Shown here piece after piece: positions 6,970 to 12,950 of a stretch of DNA of 45,991 bases. The position numbers and the translations under genes are program-made. Each line of letters begins with the position of its first letter. Positions within the stretch are counted from its first letter, which is position 1. Below the pieces are notes generated by a model. It did no database searches, had not been told where the DNA came from, and saw only the letters and a list, made by a program, of their open reading frames with translations. The stretch is from a virus, in IMG/VR virus record IMGVR_UViG_3300046559_000642, positions 1 through 45,991 of that record. One strand, written 5' to 3'.

Positions 6970-7515
6970 TTACTTCTTGGCCTTCTTCTTCTTGCTCTTG
7001 ACCTCGACCTCGACGTCGACCTCATCGTCCTCGTCGTCGTCTTCGTCGTCGTCCTCAGCGGCGGCCTTCGCTGCGGCCTTCGCCTTCTTGGACTTCTTGC
7101 CCTTCTTCTTCAGCTCATCGAGGCGCTCATCACGCGCTGCCTTCAACGCATCCTGAGCCTCCTCAATGTCGTCGAAGCCGAGCTCCTCGAGTGCAGCCTC
7201 GATGGACTTCCACTCGTACCGTGCGTTCTCGTTCTTCTCGACACCCTTCGCGCGGAGCATCACGCGCAGGTTGCGACCGTCCGTGCCAAGTGCCTCGGCC
7301 AGGTCCGCCGAACCGACCGCGCCGTTGCTCTTGGCCTTCTTGCTCTTGGCCTTCTTGCTCTTGGCCTTCTTCTTGGGCGCTTCCTCGTCCTCGCCCTCTT
7401 CCTCGGTGTCGTCGTCCTCCGAGTCGTCGTCGGCCTCATCGTCGAGGTCTTCGAGGTCGAGCTCCTCGTCGTCCTCCAGCTCCTCGACTTCGGCCTTGGT
7501 CTTGGACTTCGCCAT
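6970..7515 (-). CDS. Block-charged Lsr2-like DNA-binding protein (181 aa)
   Basis: The central part (SADLAEALGTDGRNLRVMLRAKG) resembles the helix-turn-helix of Lsr2-type proteins and the two paralogues at 10134-10346 and 11511-11699. It is flanked by alternating blocks: an acidic N-terminus, a Lys-rich run with three KKAKS-like units (15-bp DNA tandem repeat near 7329-7371), then Lys-rich, Asp/Glu-rich and Lys-rich C-terminal blocks. Probably abundant and nucleoid- or xenogeneic-silencer-like. A consensus promoter (7592-7620) and a GGAGGA ribosome site precede it. Family assignment is by sequence pattern only. Confidence 0.65.
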   Translation of the reverse strand: MAKSKTKAEVEELEDDEELDLEDLDDEADDDSEDDDTEEEGEDEEAPKKKAKSKKAKSKKAKSNGAVGSADLAEALGTDGRNLRVMLRAKGVEKNENARYEWKSIEAALEELGFDDIEEAQDALKAARDERLDELKKKGKKSKKAKAAAKAAAEDDDEDDDEDDEVDVEVEVKSKKKKAKK

Positions 7516-7591
7516 CAGCGAGAGTCCTCCTTCATCTCACCCTGGATACGTAGTTACGTCGGTGCGGGTGAGTAAACATCGACGTAAGACT

Positions 7592-7620
7592 ATGATACAT
7601 GCTGGGGCGCATCCTGTCAA
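7592..7620 (-). promoter_or_regulatory. Consensus sigma70-type promoter
   Basis: On the minus strand TTGACA (7620-7615), a 17-bp spacer and TATCAT (7597-7592): the best matching promoter in the window. It drives the charged Lsr2-like gene at 7515. Its -35 overlaps the stop codon of the gene ending at 7617. Confidence 0.8.
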
Positions 7621-7790
7621 ACTGGCTTTGACGGCTTAGCACGGAGTCGAACGATGCGCCTGTAACCGAGACGTCGCGCCCAACCGGCTGCGTACCTATC
7701 GGCTCTGTCACGGTCTCGAGCGTAGAAGGTATGTACCATCCCGTCGTTCGTTCGGTACCTGAATGGAAAGACTGTTGGCTTACTGGGCAT
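7617..7790 (-). CDS. Small Arg-rich protein (57 aa)
   Basis: The ATG at 7790 overlaps the upstream stop by 11 bp. Sequence PFRYRTNDGMVHTFYARDRDRA then Arg-rich helices (AAGWARRLGYRRIVRLRA). The pattern suggests a small fold with a YARDRDRAxxxAxxxA helix, as in several phage hypothetical proteins. Function unknown. Confidence 0.6.
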   Translation of the reverse strand: MPSKPTVFPFRYRTNDGMVHTFYARDRDRADRYAAGWARRLGYRRIVRLRAKPSKPV

Positions 7791-7932
7791 TGATGCCGAA
7801 CCGTTGGTCGATGAGTTCAGGCAGGTATTGAACTGTTAGCCTACCTGCGAGGATCGTGAGGAGCACTGACCTTGTAGCTATCTCGAGTTCCTGTTGCTCG
7901 TCGGGCGTGATGATCTCGTCGAACCAGGTCAT
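7780..7932 (-). CDS. Hypothetical protein (50 aa)
   Basis: The ATG at 7932 overlaps the upstream stop as ATGA. Small helical protein with a C-terminal hydrophobic stretch (SVLLTILAGRLTVQYL). No recognised family. Confidence 0.6.
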   Translation of the reverse strand: MTWFDEIITPDEQQELEIATRSVLLTILAGRLTVQYLPELIDQRFGINAQ

Positions 7933-8105
7933 GACAGAGCCCTTTCGATGTAGCGCCGCCTCATGTCATCCTCATCTGTGGTCACATCGAGGGACATAGC
8001 GAGGTCTGAGGCGAGGTCTGAGATGGAGTCTTCGGCATCGAGCCCAAACTCCTCGACGTAGGTGTACAAGAGCCTGAGCAGTTCTCTGGATTGTGCATCA
8101 TCCAT
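7929..8105 (-). CDS. Hypothetical acidic protein (58 aa)
   Basis: The ATG at 8105 overlaps the preceding stop by 8 bp. Acidic and helical (RELLRLLYTYVEEFGLDAED). Coupled to the next gene by an ATGA overlap. No recognised family. Confidence 0.6.
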   Translation of the reverse strand: MDDAQSRELLRLLYTYVEEFGLDAEDSISDLASDLAMSLDVTTDEDDMRRRYIERALS

Positions 8106-8331
8106 GATTCACCGCACTGATCCCGTGCTGCCAGATGGTGCGGGCGTTGTGACAGGCTGGTGACTTGTGGTATCGTTCGAGATCCTCGTCCTCATACACC
8201 AAGCCCCATGCGGGGTCCCCGTTGAACATGTTGTTGTATTCCACGATCAGGACTACTTGTGGATCTCCGCAGTACTGACCATCGGCTTCGATGATCTGGT
8301 CGACGATGATCCTGCTACTTACCGTTGCCAT
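8098..8331 (-). CDS. Hypothetical protein (77 aa)
   Basis: ATG at 8331 with a GGAAAGGAAG ribosome site. Predicted beta-rich N-terminus (SSRIIVDQIIEADGQ, VVLIVEYNN), followed by an acidic loop. No recognised family. Confidence 0.65.
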   Translation of the reverse strand: MATVSSRIIVDQIIEADGQYCGDPQVVLIVEYNNMFNGDPAWGLVYEDEDLERYHKSPACHNARTIWQHGISAVNHG

Positions 8332-8491
8332 GATGGTACTTCCTTTCCAGTAGGATGGCGATGACGAATGGTGCGAGGAATGCGAAGAAGTAGTCCGAGT
8401 GCAGCAACCTCACGATGAGGTAAGTCACACCGAACAGGGCGAGTATCCCGACGATGGCAGTGATCGAGTCGCGTATGGTCTCACGCAGCAT
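8315..8491 (-). CDS. Small membrane protein, two helices (58 aa)
   Basis: The ATG at 8491 lies at ideal distance from GAGGAGGTGA. Two hydrophobic helices (AIVGILALFGVTYLIVRLL and FFAFLAPFVIAILL) joined by a short loop and ending in a basic tail. Topology resembles small class II holins, but it lies in the accessory block away from the lysin genes, so holin function is not assigned. Confidence 0.65.
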   Translation of the reverse strand: MLRETIRDSITAIVGILALFGVTYLIVRLLHSDYFFAFLAPFVIAILLERKYHHGNGK

Positions 8492-8496
8492 TAGGT

Positions 8497-8703
8497 TCAC
8501 CTCCTCGTGGGAAGCACCGTAGCAGATCGGTCATGGATTGCGATGGCCTCTGCATGTCCCAGTTGACCCATTCGGTGCTTCGGGATACGAGCGAGGAATC
8601 GGTTGGCGAGGTCATTACATGCAGCCTCGATCAATGGTAAGCTGTGTGCGCTCATGGTGACCTCGACGAGGATGATTCGCTTGGAGATAACAACTATAGT
8701 CAT
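8497..8703 (-). CDS. Hypothetical protein (68 aa)
   Basis: The ATG at 8703 overlaps the stop of the upstream membrane peptide as ATGA. Begins with a beta-hairpin-like MTIVVISKRIILVEVTM, then helical. A second in-frame ATG 16 codons in is an alternative start. No recognised family. Confidence 0.55.
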   Translation of the reverse strand: MTIVVISKRIILVEVTMSAHSLPLIEAACNDLANRFLARIPKHRMGQLGHAEAIAIHDRSATVLPTRR

Positions 8704-8810
8704 GGTGTTAGCCACCGAGTGTCGACTGTGAGGTAGATCGCGAAGCCGACGTAGAACACGAGCGCGTAGATCCGTGCCCAATGCCAATGACGTGGGTGAC
8801 GGTACTTCAT
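8700..8810 (-). CDS. 36-aa single-pass membrane microprotein
   Basis: The ATG at 8810 overlaps the upstream TGA as ATGA and follows GGGGAGGG. Basic His-rich head (KYRHPRHWHW), one transmembrane helix (IYALVFYVGFAIYLTV), short tail; probable N-in topology. Function unknown. Confidence 0.6.
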   Translation of the reverse strand: MKYRHPRHWHWARIYALVFYVGFAIYLTVDTRWLTP

Positions 8811-9061
8811 GAACCCTCCCCGAGGTATAGGTCGTGGACGATTTGCCTGACCTCGTCGAGCTTGACGGCATCTTGCAGCGAGGTGACTGCACTCGCTAGG
8901 TGATGTGGTCGTGCGGGATTCTCGTCCAGTGCCTCATCGAGGAGCATCCTGCGAGCCTCTTCAAGCACCATCTCGAACGTGTCGAAGTACTCGCGTAGAT
9001 CTGCGTCCTCGCGCTTCTCCTGCCTTTCGCCAGCATAGCCCGTGTCAGGCCCGTCGTCCAC
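8807..9061 (-). CDS. Hypothetical acidic protein (84 aa)
   Basis: GTG at 9061 preceded by AAAGGA, overlapping the upstream gene by 17 bp. Mostly helical and acidic (REYFDTFEMVLEEARRMLL), ending in a coupled ATGA junction. No recognised family. Confidence 0.6.
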   Translation of the reverse strand: MDDGPDTGYAGERQEKREDADLREYFDTFEMVLEEARRMLLDEALDENPARPHHLASAVTSLQDAVKLDEVRQIVHDLYLGEGS

Positions 9062-9260
9062 TGAGTTCTATCCTTTCCCCTAGCCATTTGCCGAAGGCGG
9101 GATCATTCGTTGACCACACAGGACCCATCCTCAGCCTCACTGTGGGTGGCGGTATCTTACCACGCTTGAGTCGATTGCTGACAGCTTGCGGTGATACGCC
9201 CATAACCTCAGCGATCTCCGCGGTTCCGAAGTACCTGATATTAGTCGTTCTCAGGGTCAT
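9045..9260 (-). CDS. Excisionase/MerR-like helix-turn-helix protein (71 aa)
   Basis: FGTAEIAEVMGVSPQAVSNRLKRGKIPPP matches the winged helix-turn-helix of excisionase- and MerR-type small proteins, with the characteristic Lys-Arg-Gly-Lys-Ile-Pro-Pro turn after the recognition helix. Such proteins act as directionality or transcription factors. With no integrase seen, a regulatory role is more likely. Confidence 0.7.
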   Translation of the reverse strand: MTLRTTNIRYFGTAEIAEVMGVSPQAVSNRLKRGKIPPPTVRLRMGPVWSTNDPAFGKWLGERIELSGRRA

Positions 9261-9540
9261 CAGCCATGAACTCCTGGATCATGCTCGGGGTGAGTGGCCC
9301 GCCTGGGGCCAACAACTCATCGCGGACGTTGTCGAGTAGTCCGTCGAAATGGTTTTGTGCTGACCCGACACCGGCGAAGTAACCTGCGACCCAGAAGGCG
9401 AGGTCGGTTAGCCCCACGGTCTCTTCCGCGATGCCGACCTCGGGGTGATGCAGTTCGCAGTCGGGGTCCGTGCAGTTGTCGTACATGACGTGGCGCATGT
9501 TCTGCTTGCCGATTCGTTGGAGTGTTTCGTAGTCAGGCAT
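9241..9540 (-). CDS. Hypothetical protein (99 aa)
   Basis: Strong ribosome site (GGGAAGGAG) before ATG 9540. Contains C23 and C28 near ELHHPEVG, a possible metal site, then helices. No recognised family. Confidence 0.65.
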   Translation of the reverse strand: MPDYETLQRIGKQNMRHVMYDNCTDPDCELHHPEVGIAEETVGLTDLAFWVAGYFAGVGSAQNHFDGLLDNVRDELLAPGGPLTPSMIQEFMADDPEND

Positions 9541-9553
9541 TAGTTCTCCTTCC

Positions 9554-9742
9554 CTAGAGTCCGTCGTGGTTGGGTACGTACATGCTTCGAAGAATCCGTT
9601 CGCTTCGATCGAGGCTCTGGATAATGCCTACGATGATCGGACCTCGTGTGTCGCCTCGCGGTACTCTTCGCATCATGTAGGACATGAGCAGGCGAGACGT
9701 GTTCGCCACTGGGAATACTAGGTCTTGTGGCGTCGGAGACAT
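9554..9742 (-). CDS. Hypothetical protein (62 aa)
   Basis: The ATG at 9742 overlaps the upstream stop as TAATG. Contains LVFPVANTSRLLMSYMMRRV and a second helix; Met- and Arg-rich. No recognised family. Confidence 0.55.
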   Translation of the reverse strand: MSPTPQDLVFPVANTSRLLMSYMMRRVPRGDTRGPIIVGIIQSLDRSERILRSMYVPNHDGL

Positions 9743-9933
9743 TAGACCGTGTGCCTCATGGTGATGCGCGTGGTGAGTTCGTAGTCCTGTGTGTCGGGCA
9801 GGTTGACGCCGAACTCGAGCTCCTTCATCAGCATCTCCTTGAGTTCGTCAGAGATCTGACCGGGGTACTTCCACGATTGATCCTCACGGACGATCGTGAC
9901 CTCGACTTCGTTGGTTCCTACATCGTGACGCAT
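9742..9933 (-). CDS. Hypothetical protein (63 aa)
   Basis: ATG at 9933 with GAAAGGAG ribosome site. First gene after the leader module at 9979-10079. Acidic, with VEVTIVREDQSWKYPGQISDELKEMLMKELE. No recognised family. Confidence 0.6.
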   Translation of the reverse strand: MRHDVGTNEVEVTIVREDQSWKYPGQISDELKEMLMKELEFGVNLPDTQDYELTTRITMRHTV

Positions 9934-9978
9934 GGTTCTCCTTTCGGGATTGGACGTTGTGTTCATTACACACATTGA

Positions 9979-10079
9979 ATCACAACCACAGACCCAATGC
10001 ACCACGGTGGAGAAAATTAACAAGACTTATGGCCACAGAGGGTTCTCAGATAGTTGGCCTCACTGTGAGCTATAAGGCC
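9979..10079 (-). promoter_or_regulatory. Leader/promoter module A
   Basis: Upstream of the gene at 9933. Shares blocks, in the same order, with module B (10389-10467): the 16-mer ATCACAACCACAGACC (9979-9994), a 25-bp block with 18 matches (9999-10023), and GTTGGC...AGCTATAAGGCC (10053-10079). It also holds one GAGGGTTCTCAG palindrome-like site (10038-10049). Probably a duplicated promoter with operator sites; read toward the gene, the 16-mer supplies a TTGTGA that could serve as -35. Confidence 0.55.
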
Positions 10080-10095
10080 GAGCAGCCAACCCACC

Positions 10096-10119
10096 GAAAA
10101 GCCCCACCGCAGTAGGGCT
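10096..10119 (-). terminator. Rho-independent terminator
   Basis: On the minus strand AGCCC and GGGCT pair around a 10-base loop, followed by TTTTC. It ends the transcript of the Lsr2-like gene at 10134-10346. Confidence 0.65.
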
Positions 10120-10133
10120 CTTCGGGATCAGAA

Positions 10134-10346
10134 CTAGGCCTCGTCGGTCGCCTGGTTCTTCTCGAAGGCAGCGCGTGCCTTCTTCGCGACGGCCTCGGTG
10201 ATCACCCAACTGGTGTTCTTGGCCTCGGCGTCGCGACCATGGTTCCGGCGGAGATATGCGCGGAGTACCTTGGGAGAAACTCCCAGCTCCTCGGCCAGAT
10301 CCTTGGGGGTATAGGTCTTGATCTTGGTTGCCATTTTGTCATTCAC
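10134..10346 (-). CDS. Lsr2-like DNA-binding protein (70 aa)
   Basis: TPKDLAEELGVSPKVLRAYLRRNH is nearly identical to the core of the 11511-11699 protein and resembles the helix-turn-helix of the Lsr2 C-terminal domain, which reads AT-rich minor grooves in actinobacteria. No dimerisation domain is present. GGAGGTGA lies very close to ATG 10346; the in-frame ATG at 10334 is an alternative start. It has its own leader module (10389-10467) and terminator. Likely a regulator or silencer of host or phage promoters. Confidence 0.7.
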   Translation of the reverse strand: MNDKMATKIKTYTPKDLAEELGVSPKVLRAYLRRNHGRDAEAKNTSWVITEAVAKKARAAFEKNQATDEA

Positions 10347-10388
10347 CTCCTTTCGCGGAATGGCGTGTCATCAGCATGTACGTAGTCT

Positions 10389-10467
10389 ATCACAACCACA
10401 GACCGCGTGCGCCATGACGGCGGAAATTTACAAACCCTTTACGTTGGCTCAGCACAGCTAAAAGGCC
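10389..10467 (-). promoter_or_regulatory. Leader/promoter module B
   Basis: Upstream of the Lsr2-like gene at 10346 and paralogous to module A: the same 16-mer ATCACAACCACAGACC (10389-10404), the 25-bp block (10409-10433) and GTTGGC...AGCTAAAAGGCC (10443-10467). Lacks the GAGGGTTCTCAG site of module A. The remainder, 10468-10548, shows nothing else. Confidence 0.5.
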
Positions 10468-10548
10468 ACGAGTCACGTCCGCGTACAAGATGGTACGAGC
10501 GTGGTCCTACGCATCGAGTCCTCGATGGGGCACGTCCCAGAGGGATGT

Positions 10549-10554
10549 TATCAT
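10549..10554 (+). promoter_or_regulatory. -10 of leaderless terminase small-subunit promoter
   Basis: TATCAT with an upstream TG (TGtTATCAT), six bases before the ATG at 10561. There is no room for a ribosome site, so the mRNA probably begins at or next to the start codon. Confidence 0.55.
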
Positions 10555-10560
10555 ACCTCT

Positions 10561-11103
10561 ATGCCTAAAAAGTCAGCGGTTCAGGCCAAAAAGCTCACAA
10601 GTACAGAGTTAGTCGAGGTACTTCCTCGCCCCGACATTACTGTGGTCCCCGAACAGTCCATGAGTCGGGTCGTCGAGGCGAAAGTGGACCCAACGGCCGA
10701 GTTTACCATCCGAATGGACTGGGATGAGGTCAGAATGACGGCGGCTCGGCTATATGGCCGCGGTTTTCGCCGCAGCCAGATCGCAAGAGCGCTTCTCGAG
10801 GTCCTCAATCCGCCAAACACCAAGGCGCGGACCGATGAGCAGAAGATGTCGTCCGCACGCGGCAAGTTGAAGCGGTGGGAGCGGAATCAGGAATTCCGTG
10901 ACCTAGTCTACCAGCACGCCATCGTAGATCTGGACATGAGTACTCCAGGCATCCTCGTCGGACTTGCGAAGCGCGCAAAGCGCGGCCGAGTAGATGCAGC
11001 GCGCCTTGCATTGGAACTCACAGGTCGCCACAGTCGTGACGCGCAGGCACAGGGTCCAGCGCAGGTGACAGTCAACCTCATCGGCGTCAGCAGGCCAGAG
11101 TGA
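10561..11103 (+). CDS. Putative terminase small subunit (180 aa)
   Basis: Contains a helix-turn-helix-like segment (LYGRGFRRSQIARALLEVL) and a C-terminal region typical of small terminase/phBC6A51-type proteins (KRGRVDAARLALELTGRHS), where the Ala-rich helix and Thr-Gly-Arg motif recur. It would recognise phage DNA for packaging by the large subunit at 13296. It is separated from that gene by the control region, which is unusual. The upstream in-frame extension to 10501 is rejected because the -10 element directly precedes ATG 10561. Confidence 0.6.
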   Translation: MPKKSAVQAKKLTSTELVEVLPRPDITVVPEQSMSRVVEAKVDPTAEFTIRMDWDEVRMTAARLYGRGFRRSQIARALLEVLNPPNTKARTDEQKMSSARGKLKRWERNQEFRDLVYQHAIVDLDMSTPGILVGLAKRAKRGRVDAARLALELTGRHSRDAQAQGPAQVTVNLIGVSRPE

Positions 11104-11151
11104 GGGTTCTCAGTCAGAGAGCCGCGCCACACACTGAGGGTTCTCAGTCAG
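11101..11151. repeat. Tandem palindromic operator-like repeats
   Basis: The 17-mer TGAGGGTTCTCAGTCAG occurs at 11101-11117 and again at 11135-11151, 34 bp apart. The second copy lies in a perfect CTGAG-GGTT-CTCAG dyad (11134-11147). A related copy is in module A (10037-10049). Spacing of about three helical turns fits paired protein-binding sites. The first copy overlaps the stop codon of the terminase small-subunit gene. Confidence 0.65.
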
Positions 11152-11256
11152 TAGGCCGCGCTGAGCTATATGGCCCCGTCGAAGAGAAAGAGAAGAGCGC
11201 CTTTCGGCGCCCTCCTCAAGCAGGATCAACAGGACGAGGATCAGGACGAGGATCAT
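11110..11256 (-). CDS. Small membrane-anchored peptide (48 aa)
   Basis: The ATG at 11256 overlaps the previous stop as ATGA and is preceded by GGAGG. Starts with a pure aliphatic helix (MILVLILVLLILLEEG), then a basic tail. A strong hairpin with a GAAA tetraloop (stem about 8 bp, 11195-11216) and the palindromic repeats lie inside the coding tail, so the reading frame beyond the helix may be incidental. Function unknown. Confidence 0.5.
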   Translation of the reverse strand: MILVLILVLLILLEEGAERRSSLSLRRGHIAQRGLLTENPQCVARLSD

Positions 11257-11441
11257 ACGAACCTCCGGTTGAGTGGGTAGCGCATCGCCTGGCGGCGACG
11301 GAACTTCCGTTCGTACCCGATGCAGTTCCACAGGATGGTGCGGGTGAAGATGTTGTCGTTGCGGTGCGGGAATTGCATGGCGATGTACTCGGCACGAGTG
11401 CACATGGTGTCGTCGTGGGCGGGGATATCGAGTGGTGTCAC
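11253..11441 (-). CDS. Hypothetical protein (62 aa)
   Basis: GTG at 11441 with GAAAGGAG spaced correctly. Sequence TMCTRAEYIAMQFPHRNDNIFTRTILW then Arg-rich. Coupled by ATGA to the small membrane peptide. No recognised family. Confidence 0.6.
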   Translation of the reverse strand: MTPLDIPAHDDTMCTRAEYIAMQFPHRNDNIFTRTILWNCIGYERKFRRRQAMRYPLNRRFV

Positions 11442-11510
11442 GGTGCTCCTTTCGGTTCGGGGGATGTTGAGGGCGAGGGGCGCGAACCCCTCACCCTCAG
11501 CACCTCGCGA

Positions 11511-11699
11511 TCAGTCGGTGGCGACGTTCTTCGCGAATGCCTTGCGAGCGGCGGTCGCGACGTTGGTGGGGATGACCCAGGTGGTGTTCTTCGCCTCAGC
11601 GACGCGGGTGTGATTGCGGCGCAGGTACGCACGGAGCACCTTGGGCGACACGCCGAGTTCGGCGGCGAGTGCCTTGGGCGTGGTGGTCGTTGCGGTCAT
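11511..11699 (-). CDS. Lsr2-like DNA-binding protein (62 aa)
   Basis: Paralogue of the 10134-10346 protein: TPKALAAELGVSPKVLRAYLRRNH followed by AEAKNTTWVI. ATG at 11699 with GAAAGGA ribosome site; a longer in-frame reading through the intergenic repeats is rejected. It is transcribed away from the late operon, with the tandem-repeat control region between them, so it is a candidate for a protein acting on those sites. Confidence 0.7.
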   Translation of the reverse strand: MTATTTTPKALAAELGVSPKVLRAYLRRNHTRVAEAKNTTWVIPTNVATAARKAFAKNVATD

Positions 11700-11787
11700 G
11701 CGGTTCCTTTCGTTGTGATCGCGCGGTGTGCGTCGATCGGTAAGCACATCATACACGACGCGGTCGCGTTGTGCGACGCGGACTGTA

Positions 11788-11804
11788 ATGATTGTGTAAA
11801 TCAT
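11788..11804. repeat. Inverted repeat ATGATT-5-AATCAT
   Basis: Perfect 6-bp arms around a 5-bp spacer, in the divergent region between the Lsr2-like gene and the late operon. The right part of the same sequence (AATGATTGTG) recurs in the last unit of the 16-bp tandem array. Confidence 0.5.
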
Positions 11805-11828
11805 ACACACACATCCCCAAGCATTGTC

Positions 11829-11892
11829 GTGCGGAATTGTTGTGCGCGGCAATCGTTGAACGCGGAAACGATTGAACGCGGCAATGATTGTG
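11829..11892. repeat. Four-unit 16-bp tandem repeat (iteron-like)
   Basis: Contiguous units GTGCGGAATTGTTGTG, CGCGGCAATCGTTGAA, CGCGGAAACGATTGAA and CGCGGCAATGATTGTG (11829, 11845, 11861, 11877). A degenerate fifth copy precedes it near 11777. A head-to-tail array with a 16-bp period in a gene-free 315-bp divergent region is what a multi-site regulator or a replication initiator would bind. The rest of 11700-12014 holds the inverted repeat above and a weak TATATT (11942-11947) before the late genes. Confidence 0.7.
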
Positions 11893-12014
11893 TCCGACGC
11901 GCATCCCCCTGCCGACGTGCGCGGGAGGAATTTGTACGGAATATATTTGTCACAGAGCGAAGCGAGAAGACCCCGAAAAGGTTCCGCCAAATCCAAGCCG
12001 CGTAGGAGGATGCC

Positions 12015-12119
12015 ATGATCGTAGCAGTCACCACGCACCTGTCCTGGCTCGACTTCCTGCTGATCTTCCTGCTGGATCTCGTAGCTATCGCCATCATCTT
12101 GAAGGCCCTGCGACCGTAG
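12015..12119 (+). CDS. 34-aa membrane microprotein
   Basis: AGGAGG five bases before ATG 12015. One long hydrophobic helix (FLLIFLLDLVAIAIILKAL) with an internal Asp and a short basic tail. First gene of the rightward late cluster. Function unknown; a small holin-like or packaging-associated membrane peptide is possible. Confidence 0.6.
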   Translation: MIVAVTTHLSWLDFLLIFLLDLVAIAIILKALRP

Positions 12120-12120
12120 G

Positions 12121-12264
12121 ATGAGGAAGAAGAACTCAGGCTTTGGCCAGAGGCGACGCGGCGGCGTAGGGCCGAGTAGCTGGGGCTCCTCTGTGGGCAA
12201 GGCGACTCAGATGTGGCGCAACCCACGGAGACCACGTTCGTTGGTCAAGAAGAAAGGGTGGTAG
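12121..12264 (+). CDS. Small basic Gly/Arg-rich protein (47 aa)
   Basis: ATG one base after the preceding stop. Composition RKKNSGFGQRRRGG at the start and KKKGW at the end: strongly basic, probably disordered, likely DNA- or RNA-binding or a minor virion peptide. No recognised family. Confidence 0.5.
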   Translation: MRKKNSGFGQRRRGGVGPSSWGSSVGKATQMWRNPRRPRSLVKKKGW

Positions 12265-12267
12265 ACA

Positions 12268-12507
12268 ATGTCCGACGTGAACGATGGTATGGAGGGTGGC
12301 GCTGATCCTGCCGGTTCACCCGGGCCAGGTCCAGCGTTTCCCACAGGGTCAGTGAACGACGGCATGGAAGGTGGATCTGACCCAGGCGGTGTTGCCGGTG
12401 GTGGCTCCGACGTGATGACCGGCAACGTCGATGACGGCATGGAGGGTGGCGCAGATCCCGGAGGGTCAACCGGTGGTCAGCCGCGTCCTGAGGACTTCAT
12501 CAAATGA
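12268..12507 (+). CDS. Gly-rich protein with three DGMEGG repeats (79 aa)
   Basis: Three copies of a V-(N/D)-DGMEGG-(A/S)-DP unit separated by Gly/Pro-rich linkers, ending PEDFIK. The repeat units differ mainly at synonymous codon positions, which argues for selection on the protein. No transmembrane segment. It precedes a beta-rich protein by an ATGA overlap. Function unknown; acidic Gly-rich repeats could be flexible virion surface or assembly linkers. Confidence 0.65.
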   Translation: MSDVNDGMEGGADPAGSPGPGPAFPTGSVNDGMEGGSDPGGVAGGGSDVMTGNVDDGMEGGADPGGSTGGQPRPEDFIK

Positions 12508-12950
12508 TCCTCCTGACGATCCTCCTCAAGTTCCTCTCGTTCCTCTGGGTTGCAGGTGCAGGCATCGACCAGTACAACGCGCTGGCCGGCGTCAACCTCA
12601 CCAGGGGTCGCATCACCAACCTCGCCGTCGCTACAGGCGTCACGACCACCATGGACATACCCTGTGGTGGAACTGACTTCGTGACTGTCGAGGCTGACCT
12701 GACCGCTGCTGCGGCAGGTGACCTCACAATGCTGGTCTTCCCGTACGAGGCCGATGGCTTGACGTTGATGTCCACTCCGCTACCTGCGGTGGCGGGTGTG
12801 GGCTTTGTACCGACGCTCGTCGCCGGCCACTCGCAGGCAGTCCAGCAGTACAACGTCCAGGGCATCGACAAGGTCCAGCTCCAGGCGAAGAACAACAACG
12901 CCGGCGGAGAAACGCTGACTCGCCTCAGCTGGAGAACGCAATCGTGGTAG
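12504..12950 (+). CDS. Hypothetical beta-rich, possibly virion-associated protein (148 aa)
   Basis: The ATG at 12504 overlaps the previous stop. A hydrophobic N-terminus (LLTILLKFLSFLWVAGAG) precedes a beta-strand-rich domain (DFVTVEADLTAAAAGDLTMLVF ... KVQLQAKNNNAGGE), typical of small phage structural or fibre-head proteins. Its place just before the packaging genes agrees, but no family is recognised. Confidence 0.55.
   Translation: MILLTILLKFLSFLWVAGAGIDQYNALAGVNLTRGRITNLAVATGVTTTMDIPCGGTDFVTVEADLTAAAAGDLTMLVFPYEADGLTLMSTPLPAVAGVGFVPTLVAGHSQAVQQYNVQGIDKVQLQAKNNNAGGETLTRLSWRTQSW

Noticed and set aside
6934-7575. 213-codon Leu-rich frame opposite the charged Lsr2-like gene
   Set aside because: Arises from the complement of Lys/Asp/Glu-rich coding DNA; no ribosome site, and the true gene has a consensus promoter.
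9045-9260. Excisionase-like gene as a sign of a temperate phage
   Set aside because: No integrase, attachment-site repeat or repressor pair was found, so the helix-turn-helix alone does not support lysogeny.
11160-11240. TAGCTCAG on the minus strand followed by a stem-loop, resembling the 5' half of a tRNA
   Set aside because: No matching D-stem partner, no seven-base anticodon loop with a 5-bp stem, and no T-arm sequence. It belongs to the local repeat family.
11100-12005. 301-codon plus-strand frame through the control region
   Set aside because: Runs over two well-supported minus-strand genes and the tandem repeats, with no domain or ribosome site.
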